From Verrucomicrobiota bacterium (GTDB lineage: Bacteria > Verrucomicrobiota > Verrucomicrobiia > Limisphaerales > JACRJZ01): a DNA stretch of 64,000 bases. Below the pieces are notes generated by a model, which did no database searches, was not told where the DNA came from, and was given only the letters and a program-made list of their open reading frames with translations. The stretch covers positions 1-64,000 of the forward strand of contig JACRJZ010000137.1 of assembly GCA_016219875.1 (NCBI GenBank). Reading direction: 5' to 3'. Numbering within the stretch: the stretch's first letter is position 1; each line of letters starts with the position of its first letter. The position numbers were made by a program, and so were the translations under genes. Below are positions 51,739-59,590 of the stretch, one piece after another.

Positions 51739-53061
51739 TCAGCCCCGCGATTGAAGGTAAGGCAGCTTCCACGGCCCGCGGTAGGCGACGCCCACCAAGC
51801 GATCCGCCTCGGCATCGTTCACCACCCGTTCGGCTTGGTGGTCCCACACGAGCTTCCGGCCCGTGCGCAACGCGAGGTTCCCCAGGTGCGCCACGGTGGA
51901 AACGTGGTGGCCGACTTCCAGGTTCTCCACCGGTTGCTGCCGCGACTTCACGCAGTCCAGGAAGTTCCGCACGTGGGCCGGACGCGGATCGGCGCCGCCG
52001 GGGAACTTCTTCGCCTCAACGCTGTCCTGGCGCGGCTCGCGGAGCACCTCCCAGCCGCTGTCGTTGATGACGAGCGTGCCTTCCGTGCCCGTGAACGACA
52101 TGCCCCAAGGGCGATTGTAGAGGCCGAGGCCCACGCCCACCTTGTGCTCCCAGACCAGCGTGTAGGCGGGGAATTCATAGACGGTGATCTGCGTGTCCGG
52201 CGTTTCGGTGTTGTCCTGCAACACGTATTTGCCGCCACTGGAAAGCACGGCCCGCGGCGGCTCCGGTCCCATCGCCCAGAGCAGCACTTGAATCAGATGC
52301 ACGCCCCAATCGGTCATCAAGCCGCCCGCATAATCCCAGAACCAGCGGAATTTGAAGTGAAACCGGTTCGGGTTGAAGGGCCGCTTCGGTGCCGGGCCAA
52401 GCCACATTTCATAATCGACTCCGGCGGGCGGCGCGCTGTCGGGCGGACTGCCGGCCGGCTGAATCCAGTCGAGGTAAGCCCAGGCGCGCACCAAGCCGAC
52501 TTTCCCCAGCTTGCCCGACCGCACGAACTCCACGGCCTGCGCGTAGGTCGGACAGCTTCGTCGCTGCGCGCCCATTTGGGCGATGCGCTGGTGGCGGCGC
52601 GCGGCTTCGATCATGGCGCGGCCCTCTGCGATGCTGACGGCGAGAGGTTTCTCCACATACACGTCTTTGCCGGCCTGACAGCCGAGCACGGTGGGCAAGG
52701 CGTGCCAATGGTCCGGCGTAGCCACGAGGAGAACATCGACGTCTTTGCGTTCCAGCACGCGCCGGAAATCCTTCGCCGTGTCCGGCGCATGACCGCGCTT
52801 GTCCTGGACGAGCTTCACCGCGCCGGCCAACTGCGCGTCGTCCACGTCGCAGACGACCGGGCAGTCCACGTCGGCGTTCAGAAGGAAGGTGGCGAGGTCG
52901 CCTTTGCCCATGCCGCCCGCGCCGATGAGGCCCACGCGGATTTTCTCGCTGGCTGGGGCCGCGCGCCCGGAGGGTGAAATCACCACCGCGCCAAGAAGCG
53001 AGGCGCCGGCAGTGGCGGTCGAGGTTTGCTGGAGGAAATGTCGTCGTGTGATCGTGTTCAT
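51739..53061 (-). CDS. Tat-exported Gfo/Idh/MocA-family oxidoreductase
   Basis: The 440-residue protein has a Tat signal (TITRRHFLQQTSTATAGASLL) and then a Rossmann NAD(P)-binding domain (RVGLIGAGGMGKGD, VEKPLAVSIAEGRAMIEA). The C-terminal substrate domain includes GGLMTDWGVHLIQVLLWAMG and FTGTEGTLVINDSGWEVL. Members oxidise or rearrange sugars with NAD. Exported versions with Tat signals are abundant in Planctomycetes and Verrucomicrobia. The kinase gene follows 4 bp downstream, suggesting co-transcription. The start at 53061 gives the Tat signal; the longer frame is not family-like. Confidence 0.93.
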   Translation of the reverse strand: MNTITRRHFLQQTSTATAGASLLGAVVISPSGRAAPASEKIRVGLIGAGGMGKGDLATFLLNADVDCPVVCDVDDAQLAGAVKLVQDKRGHAPDTAKDFRRVLERKDVDVLLVATPDHWHALPTVLGCQAGKDVYVEKPLAVSIAEGRAMIEAARRHQRIAQMGAQRRSCPTYAQAVEFVRSGKLGKVGLVRAWAYLDWIQPAGSPPDSAPPAGVDYEMWLGPAPKRPFNPNRFHFKFRWFWDYAGGLMTDWGVHLIQVLLWAMGPEPPRAVLSSGGKYVLQDNTETPDTQITVYEFPAYTLVWEHKVGVGLGLYNRPWGMSFTGTEGTLVINDSGWEVLREPRQDSVEAKKFPGGADPRPAHVRNFLDCVKSRQQPVENLEVGHHVSTVAHLGNLALRTGRKLVWDHQAERVVNDAEADRLVGVAYRGPWKLPYLQSRG

Positions 53062-53152
53062 GGCTTTGTCAGGGCGGACGATGCCAAAGCCGTCCGCGGA
53101 GGTCGATGGAAAAGGCGAGAGCGATCGCGGGCACGATTCGGCACCGAAGTCC

Positions 53153-54187
53153 TCAACCGACTTTGGAGCACTCCGCGCAGGCGACCGGCGGAGGAGAATC
53201 TTGCGCGAGGTTGAGTTGCCGGAGACGTGTGACGCGCGCGGTGGAGCAATGCCGGCACGTCGCCAGCCGCGCGATGTCCCAGAGATCGACGAAGACACGT
53301 CCGCGCCGCTGCCCTATCCCGTAGTCCAGCGAGGACTCGACCGTCCTCAGACTCGGCGGACTGAATTCTCCTTGCTGCGCCAGCGCGTCCAACGCTCCGT
53401 TGCCGCCGCGCGTCGGAATCAAGGCCACGACGGTCGCGCCGCAGTCGAAGGCGAAGTCGATGGAACGGCAGGCCCAGTGCAACGCTGCGGCTTCGTCGAG
53501 AAACGGCGGACGCACCAGGACGAAGACCCGCAAGGCCATCTCGTTCTTTTGCAGAAACTCCGCCGCGCGCCGGAACTGATCGAGCGTCAGGCGTTTGTTC
53601 AACCGCTCCAACACTTCGGGGCAAGCCGTCTCCAGCCCGAGCGCGACTTCCAATCCGCAATCTGCAATCTGCAATCTGCAACCATCGTGGGCCTCCTCAC
53701 GTCGGCGGCTCCGCGAGGAGATCGCTCCTTCCGAAAGCAGATCACGGAATCGCCGCACGTCGTCTCCGATGAGCGCGGGATGGCTCTCCACGATCACGCG
53801 CTCGGAACCGCGCACCCGCTCAGCAATGGCTGGATGGTCCTCCACCGGGATGGCCTGCCGATCGAAGAAGCTGCCGCTGTTGTAGAGTTTGATCTGGCGC
53901 GCGGGTGGGAGGCGCTTCAGCGCGTAGTCGATCTGGGCCGGGATGGCGCCTGGCGGCACCGGTTCCGTGAGCGTGTGCTTCCAGAGATCGCACATCAGGC
54001 AACGCCACGGACACTCGCGGTTGGTCAGCAGGACCGTGTTGACGGAAACCACTTCGCCCGACGCCGCCCGCTCCTCTTCGGCGAAGAAGCCGTAGGGCTG
54101 GGCGGGATCGACCACCGACCGCGTGCCGCGCCGGGTCAGTATCCACCGATCCCGCTCCGCCGCGTTTGCTGGATAGGGATCGGGCAC
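53153..54187 (-). CDS. Radical SAM protein (RaSEA/TIGR01210-like) with repeat-encoded insertion
   Basis: The 344-residue protein (GTG start) has the radical SAM cluster motif ECPWRCLMCDLWKH and a barrel with IKLYNSGSFFDRQAIPVED, RVIVESHPALIGDD, EVALGLETACPEVLERLNKR and RVFVLVRPPFLDEAAALHW. A C-terminal cysteine cluster (CRHCSTARVTRL, CAECSKVG) is present. This resembles the Elp3-type radical SAM proteins related to RaSEA of archaeosine synthesis, by recall only. Residues about 154-182 (GAISSRSRRREEAHDGCRLQ, IADCG) come from a half family A palindrome plus heptamers and break the barrel between RDLLSE and LEVALGLET. It follows the asparagine-synthase-like gene by 6 bp. Confidence 0.75.
   Translation of the reverse strand: MPDPYPANAAERDRWILTRRGTRSVVDPAQPYGFFAEEERAASGEVVSVNTVLLTNRECPWRCLMCDLWKHTLTEPVPPGAIPAQIDYALKRLPPARQIKLYNSGSFFDRQAIPVEDHPAIAERVRGSERVIVESHPALIGDDVRRFRDLLSEGAISSRSRRREEAHDGCRLQIADCGLEVALGLETACPEVLERLNKRLTLDQFRRAAEFLQKNEMALRVFVLVRPPFLDEAAALHWACRSIDFAFDCGATVVALIPTRGGNGALDALAQQGEFSPPSLRTVESSLDYGIGQRRGRVFVDLWDIARLATCRHCSTARVTRLRQLNLAQDSPPPVACAECSKVG
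53651..53720. repeat. Heptamer array and half family A element inside the radical SAM gene
   Basis: CAATCCG and CAATCTG x3 at 53651-53678 in 7-bp register, followed by GCCTCCTCACGTCGGCGGCT (53691-53710), the right arm of family A. The left arm is missing. The insert keeps the reading frame open. Confidence 0.85.
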
Positions 54188-54193
54188 GACCGG

Positions 54194-55513
54194 CTACGGG
54201 TAGAGCGCGAGGAACTGGCTGCGGTAATCCGCCTCCCGCATCGGCAGGCGCTGACGCAGAGCATCCACGGGCAACGCTCCATGCTGGAAGCGCCGTTTCG
54301 GAAACACCGGCATGTCCAGTCCGGTGATCGCCTTCACGCCGCGCGCAACGATTTCGCCTTTCAGCGCGTAGAGTTTCTCCACGCTCATGCCGCTGAGTTC
54401 GGTGAACGGAATTCCCTCCGCCACTTCGATCACATTGGGCCGCGTGAAAGGACTGAAACCCGCGAAGCCGCAATGCCGCCCCGGCGCGAACGTGCGCGCG
54501 TAGCTCCGGCTCAAGCCGCCGGTGTAGGTGAGCGAGTGCTTGAATCGCCCAACACCCCAGCCCTCCTGGTAAAGCATGAGGTTGTTGACGACGCTGCGGA
54601 TGGTCAGTTCCGGGTTCTCTTCGATGGGATAGTCCTTGAGGTTCTCGTCGCCGCCGTCGCCGTCGATGAGGTGCTTCCACTCCGGGTAGCGGGCGCGGAT
54701 GCCGCGGCACAGCGCCAGCCCCATCGACGCGGCTTCAATGTCGAGCGGCTTGTAGTCCTCGACCACGCGGATGGTTTCCGCCACGTCCAGGCTGGACAGA
54801 TCGGCCTCAATGGGTTCGAGGAACAGACCGAGTCCGAGCTTCGCCAGAAAGGTGCGGGCCTGTTCCAAGTCCGGGCCGTCGCCGAAGCTGAGCGTGAAAG
54901 CCTTGAGCCGCGACGGGTTCAGTCCCAGCTTTCGCATCACTGAGTAAGTGGTGAGGAACACGGCACCGCTGTCGATGCCGCCAGAGAAGCACACGCCCAC
55001 CGGCTCGCGCTCGGGCACGGCGCGCAGCCACTTGGCGATCTCGTCCGCCAGCGCGCCGAGGTAGGCGCGGCCGATTTCATCGAGGTCGGCGGGGAACTTG
55101 TTCCGCTTGGGAGTGAAAAACCGCGTGTAGTTCGGCGCGGGATCAGGACAGCCGATAAGTTGCAGCTCCACGATGTGGTGCGCCGGCACCATGCGCGTGT
55201 AGCTGGGATGGAATTGGGCGGCCAGCCCTTCGGACTTGAGCCAGCCGTGAATGGCGTCGATGCGCTCCGCGACGACCAGCGCCGGGCCGGCTTCGCGTTT
55301 GGCCAGGAAGTAGCGCATGGGCCAGTCCATCGAGCGCGCCAGGCGGACGGTTTTGCCGTCGCGCGCGATGAGGGCGAAGGAACCATCGATCTCGCGCACG
55401 GCTTCCGGCGATCCGGCCAGCACGCGACGACGGGCTTCTTCGAGGCTCATGTTCAGGACGGAGTTCAGGGCGGGATCGAGAAGATCGACCAGTTGTTCAA
55501 CGTATTGGTCCAT
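54194..55513 (-). CDS. Asparagine-synthase-like ATP-dependent amide ligase, no glutaminase Cys
   Basis: The C-terminal half is a PP-loop asparagine synthetase domain (GVCFSGGIDSGAVFLTTYS, SGGIDS at 177-182; KHLIDGDGGDENLKDYP near 320). The N-terminal half resembles the Ntn-type glutaminase domain (REIDGSFALIARDGKTVRLA, SMDWPMRYFLAKRE) but starts MDQYVEQL, lacking the catalytic Cys that should follow the initiator Met. So it likely uses another amine donor or no external glutamine, as in beta-lactam synthetases. The 439-residue frame starts at 55513; a longer frame would read through the repeat at 55585. It is paired with a radical SAM gene. Product unknown. Confidence 0.8.
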   Translation of the reverse strand: MDQYVEQLVDLLDPALNSVLNMSLEEARRRVLAGSPEAVREIDGSFALIARDGKTVRLARSMDWPMRYFLAKREAGPALVVAERIDAIHGWLKSEGLAAQFHPSYTRMVPAHHIVELQLIGCPDPAPNYTRFFTPKRNKFPADLDEIGRAYLGALADEIAKWLRAVPEREPVGVCFSGGIDSGAVFLTTYSVMRKLGLNPSRLKAFTLSFGDGPDLEQARTFLAKLGLGLFLEPIEADLSSLDVAETIRVVEDYKPLDIEAASMGLALCRGIRARYPEWKHLIDGDGGDENLKDYPIEENPELTIRSVVNNLMLYQEGWGVGRFKHSLTYTGGLSRSYARTFAPGRHCGFAGFSPFTRPNVIEVAEGIPFTELSGMSVEKLYALKGEIVARGVKAITGLDMPVFPKRRFQHGALPVDALRQRLPMREADYRSQFLALYP

Positions 55514-55584
55514 AATGCTGTGATTCAGTTTGGTTGCCGCGGAGGCTAGGAAGAAGCGGGGAACTTGCCAAGCAACTTCGCTGC

Positions 55585-55784
55585 AAGGCTGCATCAAACT
55601 CGGTTCGGGAGCACTCGTAGCGCAGACTTTCCAGTCTGCCGTATCGCCGGTTTTCCAACCGGCGAGCGTTGGAAGAGGCAAGTCGGCTGGAAGTTTCACG
55701 GCCTTGCCGACTGCAAGTCGGCGCTACGGCAGGTTGGAAAACCTGCGCTACCCGGTGCGCCGGGCGAAAGCTTGATGCAGCCTT
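55585..55784. repeat. Family B MITE-like element, copy 1 (200 bp)
   Basis: Ends AAGGCTGCATCAA / TTGATGCAGCCTT are inverted; the interior has the arms CGTAGCGCAGACTTTCCAGT and CGGCAGGTTGGAAAACCTGC. It is over 90% alike by eye to 58904-59104. It lies between the asparagine-synthase-like gene and the FAH gene. No transposase is encoded. Confidence 0.9.
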
Positions 55785-55791
55785 GACTTCG

Positions 55792-56676
55792 CTAGACTTC
55801 CTCGACCCGGTTCTCCAGCACGCCGAGGCCACTGATCTCGATGCGCACCAAGTCGCCGGGTCGGAGCGTGAAGTCGTTGCCCGGAACGATGCCCGTGCCG
55901 GTGAGCAACACGGCTCCGTGCGGAAAGCTCTGGCTGCGGAACAAGTGTTCCACCAGTTCGGCGAACGGGCGCTTGATGTTGGCCACGCTCGTCTGGCCGT
56001 CGAACACGGCCGCGCCGTCGCGGGAAATCCGCATGGCCACGCTCCATGTCCGCGTCTCGGCCTCGCTCACGCCGACGCGGATGAACGGCCCCAGCGCACA
56101 CGAGCGGCGGTAAATCTTGGCCTGCGGCAGATAGAGCAGGTTCTCGCCTTCGATGTCGCGCGAACTCATATCGTTGCCGATGGTGTAGCCGGCGATCTGG
56201 CCGCGGGAGTTGAGGACCAGCGCCAGCTCCGGCTCCGGCACGTTCCACTTCGAGTCCCGCCGGATGCCGACCGTGTCCCCTGCCCCGACGACTTTTTCCG
56301 GCATCGCCTTGAAGAAGAGTTCCGGGCGCGGCGCGGCATACACGCGGCCGTAGGCCGTGGCGCTGAAATCGGATTCCTCCATGCGGGCGGCCTTGCTGCG
56401 CAAGTAGGTCACGCCCGCCGCCCAGACTTCCTGGCGCTCGACGGGCGGGAGCAGGCGAACTTGGTCCAGTCGATAGCTGGGCAAGTTCCCGATCGGAAGG
56501 CTGGAGAGCCGCGCCACGCAGTCCTCGACCTCGAACAGCGGAGCGAGTTGGTCAACGCCGGCGGCACTCAGGTCGCAAACCTGGCCGTCGTCCAGCAAGC
56601 GACCGAGGCGGGCTGGCGACGAAGCAATTTGGAAACGGCAGAGTCTCACGTGGTCGTGGGGCGGTTCCTTTTCCAT
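55792..56676 (-). CDS. Fumarylacetoacetate hydrolase (FAH) family protein
   Basis: FAH-fold enzymes include hydrolases and sugar-acid dehydratases such as 2-keto-3-deoxy-D-arabinonate dehydratase. The 294-residue protein has RQEVWAAGVTYLRSKAARM, PELFFKAMPEKVVGAGDTVG, the metal-binding EPELALVLNSRGQIAGYTIG NDMSSRDIEGENLLYLPQAK and TGTGIVPGNDFTLRPGDLVR. The ATG at 56676 overlaps the small upstream gene's stop (TGATG), implying coupling. With the aldehyde dehydrogenase upstream, the pair could convert 2-keto-3-deoxy pentonate to 2-oxoglutarate (Weimberg-like), which is inference. Confidence 0.88.
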   Translation of the reverse strand: MEKEPPHDHVRLCRFQIASSPARLGRLLDDGQVCDLSAAGVDQLAPLFEVEDCVARLSSLPIGNLPSYRLDQVRLLPPVERQEVWAAGVTYLRSKAARMEESDFSATAYGRVYAAPRPELFFKAMPEKVVGAGDTVGIRRDSKWNVPEPELALVLNSRGQIAGYTIGNDMSSRDIEGENLLYLPQAKIYRRSCALGPFIRVGVSEAETRTWSVAMRISRDGAAVFDGQTSVANIKRPFAELVEHLFRSQSFPHGAVLLTGTGIVPGNDFTLRPGDLVRIEISGLGVLENRVEEV

Positions 56677-56879
56677 CACGGGTGCCTCGCCGGTTGAAGA
56701 CGTTGTCGCAGCAGCCGCTCGACCTCCGCCGCGTCCGCCTCCGGATGCCGGTCGCGGATGCCTTCGCGCGCCATCTCGCAGGCCAGTTCGTGCAAGCCCA
56801 GCGCAATGGCCAGCCGCTGCTCGCCGGTCATGCGGCGGTAGCCTTCGATCTGCTGCCGGGTGGCGGCGTCCGGTGTCAT
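56676..56879 (-). CDS. Small helical hypothetical protein (67 aa)
   Basis: Predicted all-helical: QQIEGYRRMTGEQRLAIALG, LHELACEMAREGIRDRHPEA, DAAEVERLLRQRLQ. The start is MTPDAATR at 56879; a longer frame to 56924 is possible. The 'MTGEQRLAIALGLHELA' pattern resembles small proteins seen as antitoxin-like partners, but no toxin gene is adjacent. The stop overlaps the FAH gene start, so translation is linked. Confidence 0.6.
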   Translation of the reverse strand: MTPDAATRQQIEGYRRMTGEQRLAIALGLHELACEMAREGIRDRHPEADAAEVERLLRQRLQPARHP

Positions 56880-56929
56880 GGGAGACGCATACTCAATTCG
56901 CAGCCCCGCTGCAAGGTGTCTCACGAGGC

Positions 56930-57020
56930 GATTTCAAAACCCCGTAGCAGCCGACGTGAGGAGGCTCAAACTTCAAGGGAAACAGAGCCTCCTCACGTCG
57001 GCTGCTACGGTTTTGAAAGA
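56930..57020. repeat. Family A palindromic element, copy 6 (compact hairpin)
   Basis: ATTTCAAAACCCCGTAGCAG...GAGGCTC at 56930-56967, complement at 56987-57020 (GAGCCTCCTCACGTCGGCTG, continuing CTACGGTTTTGAAA), with a 20-bp loop. The most compact copy, between the small gene and the aldehyde dehydrogenase. Confidence 0.92.
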
Positions 57021-57025
57021 GGCTC

Positions 57026-58483
57026 TCACGCCGAGTAATCCAGATAGACCGTCTTGAGCTTGCTGTAAAACTCGATGGCCCCCGCGCCCTGTTCTTTGAA
57101 GGAGTCGGTGCTGGATTTCTTCACCCCACCAAACGGCGCCTGCAGGGCTAGGCCGGTACTGATCTGGTTGATCTTCACCACGCCGGCCTCGATGCGCTCG
57201 GCGTAGAGCATGGCTTTCTTGAGATCGCGGGTGACAAGGCTCGCGCTGAGGCCGACTTCAAGGCCGTTGGCGACGGCGATGGCTTCGTCGAAGCTCTCCA
57301 CCGCCAGCACGGCGACCACGGGGCCAAACACTTCCTCGCACGCGAGGCGCATCGCCGGCTTCACGTCGGCGAGCACAGTGGGCTGCATGAACCAGCCGTG
57401 GGCCAGGTCGCCGTCCGTGAGGCGCTGGCCCCCGCAGAGCAGTTTCGCACCGTCCTTCACCGCGCCGTCGATGTAGGCCAGGTTGCCTTCGAGTTGCTGG
57501 CGGCTCACCGCTGGCCCCATGTCGATGCCAGCGGCGAGGCCGTTGCCGACTTTGAGCGCACGCGTTTTGGCGACGAGTTTGTCGAGGAACGGTTCCAGCA
57601 CGCGGTGTTCGACGATCACGCGGCTCGTTGCAGTGCAAGCCTGCCCGGTGAGGCCAAAGCCGGCCTTCACCACCAGCGTCGCTGCGAGATCGAGGTCTGC
57701 GTCGGTCAGCACAATCGTCGGGTTCTTGCCGCCCATCTCCATTTGCGCGCGGGCCATGCGCGGAGCGAGCTGCTGATAGATCGCGCTGCCGACCGCGTAC
57801 GACCCGGTGAAACTCAGCGCGGCCACGGCTGGATGGCTCGCCAGTTCCGCGCCCACGGAACGGCCTTCGCCGGTGACGACGCTAAGCACGCCTTTGGGCA
57901 AGCCGGCTTCCGCCAGCGCGCGCGCGAGTTCGAGCGTCATCGCCGGCGCCTGGCTGGCGGGTTTGATGACGACGGCGTTGCCCGACACCAGGGCGGGCGC
58001 GAGTTTCCAGGCCGGGATGGCGATGGGGAAGTTCCACGGCGTGATGAGCGCGACCACGCCCAGCGGCTCGCGGCGTGTGAAGAGCAAGTTGCCCGGCAGA
58101 TCGTGCGGGATCGTCTGGCCGCCGAGGGTGTAGCTCAGTCCGCCGAAGAAACGGAAGATGTCGATGGCCCGTTGGACTTCGCCCGAGGACTCGACCAGCG
58201 TTTTGCCTTCTTCGCGGGTGAGGAGTTCGGCCAACTCGGCTTTGCGGCTTTCGAGAAGTTGCGAGGCTTTGCTCAGAATGCGACCGCGGGCCACGGCCGT
58301 CGTTGCGGCCCAGCCGGCCGCGGCTCCCTTCGCGGCGGCGATGGCGCCGGTGGCGTCAGCCTGTTCGCCACGCACGTACTGGGCGACGACTTCGCGCGAG
58401 TCAGCCGGGTTCGTGGTCTGAAACGTTTGGCCGGATTTCGCGGCGATCCATTCGCCGGCAATGAAGTTCTGGTAGGTGTGCAT
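57026..58483 (-). CDS. NAD(P)-dependent aldehyde dehydrogenase, ketoglutarate-semialdehyde type
   Basis: The enzyme oxidises an aldehyde to an acid. The 485-residue protein has the catalytic C283 (GLTGQACTATSRV), E249 (AQMEMGGKNPTIVLTD), the LITPWNFPIAIPAWKLAPAL cofactor region and SFTGSYAVGSAI. The closest group by recall is alpha-ketoglutarate semialdehyde (2,5-dioxopentanoate) dehydrogenase. With the FAH-type gene nearby this suggests the last two steps of an oxidative pentose pathway. The start MHTYQNFIAGEW at 58483 fits the family. Confidence 0.92.
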   Translation of the reverse strand: MHTYQNFIAGEWIAAKSGQTFQTTNPADSREVVAQYVRGEQADATGAIAAAKGAAAGWAATTAVARGRILSKASQLLESRKAELAELLTREEGKTLVESSGEVQRAIDIFRFFGGLSYTLGGQTIPHDLPGNLLFTRREPLGVVALITPWNFPIAIPAWKLAPALVSGNAVVIKPASQAPAMTLELARALAEAGLPKGVLSVVTGEGRSVGAELASHPAVAALSFTGSYAVGSAIYQQLAPRMARAQMEMGGKNPTIVLTDADLDLAATLVVKAGFGLTGQACTATSRVIVEHRVLEPFLDKLVAKTRALKVGNGLAAGIDMGPAVSRQQLEGNLAYIDGAVKDGAKLLCGGQRLTDGDLAHGWFMQPTVLADVKPAMRLACEEVFGPVVAVLAVESFDEAIAVANGLEVGLSASLVTRDLKKAMLYAERIEAGVVKINQISTGLALQAPFGGVKKSSTDSFKEQGAGAIEFYSKLKTVYLDYSA

Positions 58484-58517
58484 AGTGAGATTCCGTCGGG
58501 ACCGTTTGCCGGGCGTG

Positions 58518-58826
58518 CTATTTCTCCGCCGCACCGGCCACGCGCTTCAAATACTCGAAGGCGTAGAGGCCGGAATTGTGGCCATCGCCCCACACGGGCT
58601 GGACCGCGTAGGTTCCGACCGGAACGATCCGGAGCAGTTGAAACGAGGGTGGGCCGAGCGGGCGGTCGGGGCCTTTGTGGAGTTGGCCCATGATGTCAAC
58701 CTCGCCCCGGCAGCCGGCGCAGGGGCAGGCGCGGCGCAGCTTCTCCAGCGGGATGAAGCTTTCGCCGCCGTCGTCCCATTTGATGGCCAGTTCGCCACCG
58801 ATCACGTCAAGGTTCGTCGGATGCAT
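58518..58826 (-). CDS. DUF971-domain protein (gamma-butyrobetaine hydroxylase N-terminal type)
   Basis: The 102-residue stand-alone DUF971 protein has HPTNLDVIGGELAIKWDDGG, FIPLEKLRRACPCAGCRGE (zinc-type CPCAGC) and VQPVWGDGHNSGLYAFEYLK. The domain is thought to bind zinc and appears alone in many bacteria; some are linked to Fe-S cluster or Mrp-like proteins. Function uncertain. It lies 34 bp upstream of the aldehyde dehydrogenase on the same strand. Confidence 0.88.
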   Translation of the reverse strand: MHPTNLDVIGGELAIKWDDGGESFIPLEKLRRACPCAGCRGEVDIMGQLHKGPDRPLGPPSFQLLRIVPVGTYAVQPVWGDGHNSGLYAFEYLKRVAGAAEK

Positions 58827-58903
58827 GTTTGAATCGTGCGCGGAAGAAACTCGGCGAATCGCTGCGGAAAAGCGATCTCAGAAACGCGCCGCCACTCCGG
58901 CCA

Positions 58904-59104
58904 CAGGGTTGCATCAAGCTCGGTTCAGGAACACTCGTAGCGCAGACTTTCCAGTCTGCCGTATCGCCGGTTTTCCAACCGGCGAGCGTTGGAAAAGGCC
59001 AGCCGGCTGGAAGGTTCACGGCCTGGCCGACTGCAAGTCGGCGCTACGGCAGGTTGAAAACCTGCGCTACCCGATGCGCCGGGCGGGAGCTTGATGCAGC
59101 CCTG
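58904..59104. repeat. Family B MITE-like element, copy 2
   Basis: Inverted ends CAGGGTTGCATCAAGCTC / GAGCTTGATGCAGCCCTG differ by one base; the interior is nearly the same as 55585-55784. With 59105-59267, which has no gene but a small GGCAACCGA/TCGGTTGCC hairpin at 59173-59191, it fills the 440-bp gap between the DUF971 gene and the zinc-ribbon gene. Confidence 0.9.
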
Positions 59105-59267
59105 CTCCGGCTATGCCTGCTTCGACACCGTCGCAAAGTATTGGGGCAGCCGACCCGCCTGCCGAAGTCACGGCAACCGACTCGGTTGCCCGGCGGCACG
59201 ACGGGCGAGTCGCCCGCTCGACTATCACAGGCGAGGTCGACTGCGCCACTACGCCGGCCGCCTTGCC

Positions 59268-59537
59268 TCATCGCCCAAACCACATCCACAGCCCGGCCAA
59301 GACCAGCCCCAGGGCCGTCAGCCACCACAGCCAAGAGATGCCCCGGGGCCGCACGTCCCGTCCGCCAAATTCCCGCTTCACAAAATCGTCGTAGTCGAAG
59401 CCTTCCTCCGGCAAACCCAATCCGCCGGCGTAGGCTTCATCCGACCAGCCGGTCTTCTCGTCGGAGCCGCACGCCGGACAGCAGCGGGCGCGGGGCGGCA
59501 CCTCGGCGCCGCAGTTGGGGCAGGTCGAAGGGGCCAT
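59268..59537 (-). CDS. Zinc-ribbon membrane protein (89 aa)
   Basis: The protein begins MAPSTCPNCGAEVPPRARCC PACGSD, a double CxxC zinc ribbon, followed by an acidic stretch (EEGFDYDDFVKREFGG) and a C-terminal helix (ISWLWWLTALGLVLAGLWMWF). This small pattern is common in Verrucomicrobia as a hypothetical protein; function unknown. Start at 59537; an upstream Met would add residues MVKPRRSLFTRTR. Confidence 0.8.
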   Translation of the reverse strand: MAPSTCPNCGAEVPPRARCCPACGSDEKTGWSDEAYAGGLGLPEEGFDYDDFVKREFGGRDVRPRGISWLWWLTALGLVLAGLWMWFGR

Positions 59538-59590
59538 GCGTGTGCGAGTGAACAGACTCCGGCGCGGTTTCACCATCGAGTCGCCGCCGC

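Noticed and set aside
54194..55699. Longer 501-residue start for the asparagine-synthase-like gene
   Set aside because: The extra residues are encoded by the family B repeat at 55585-55784, so the start at 55513 is preferred.
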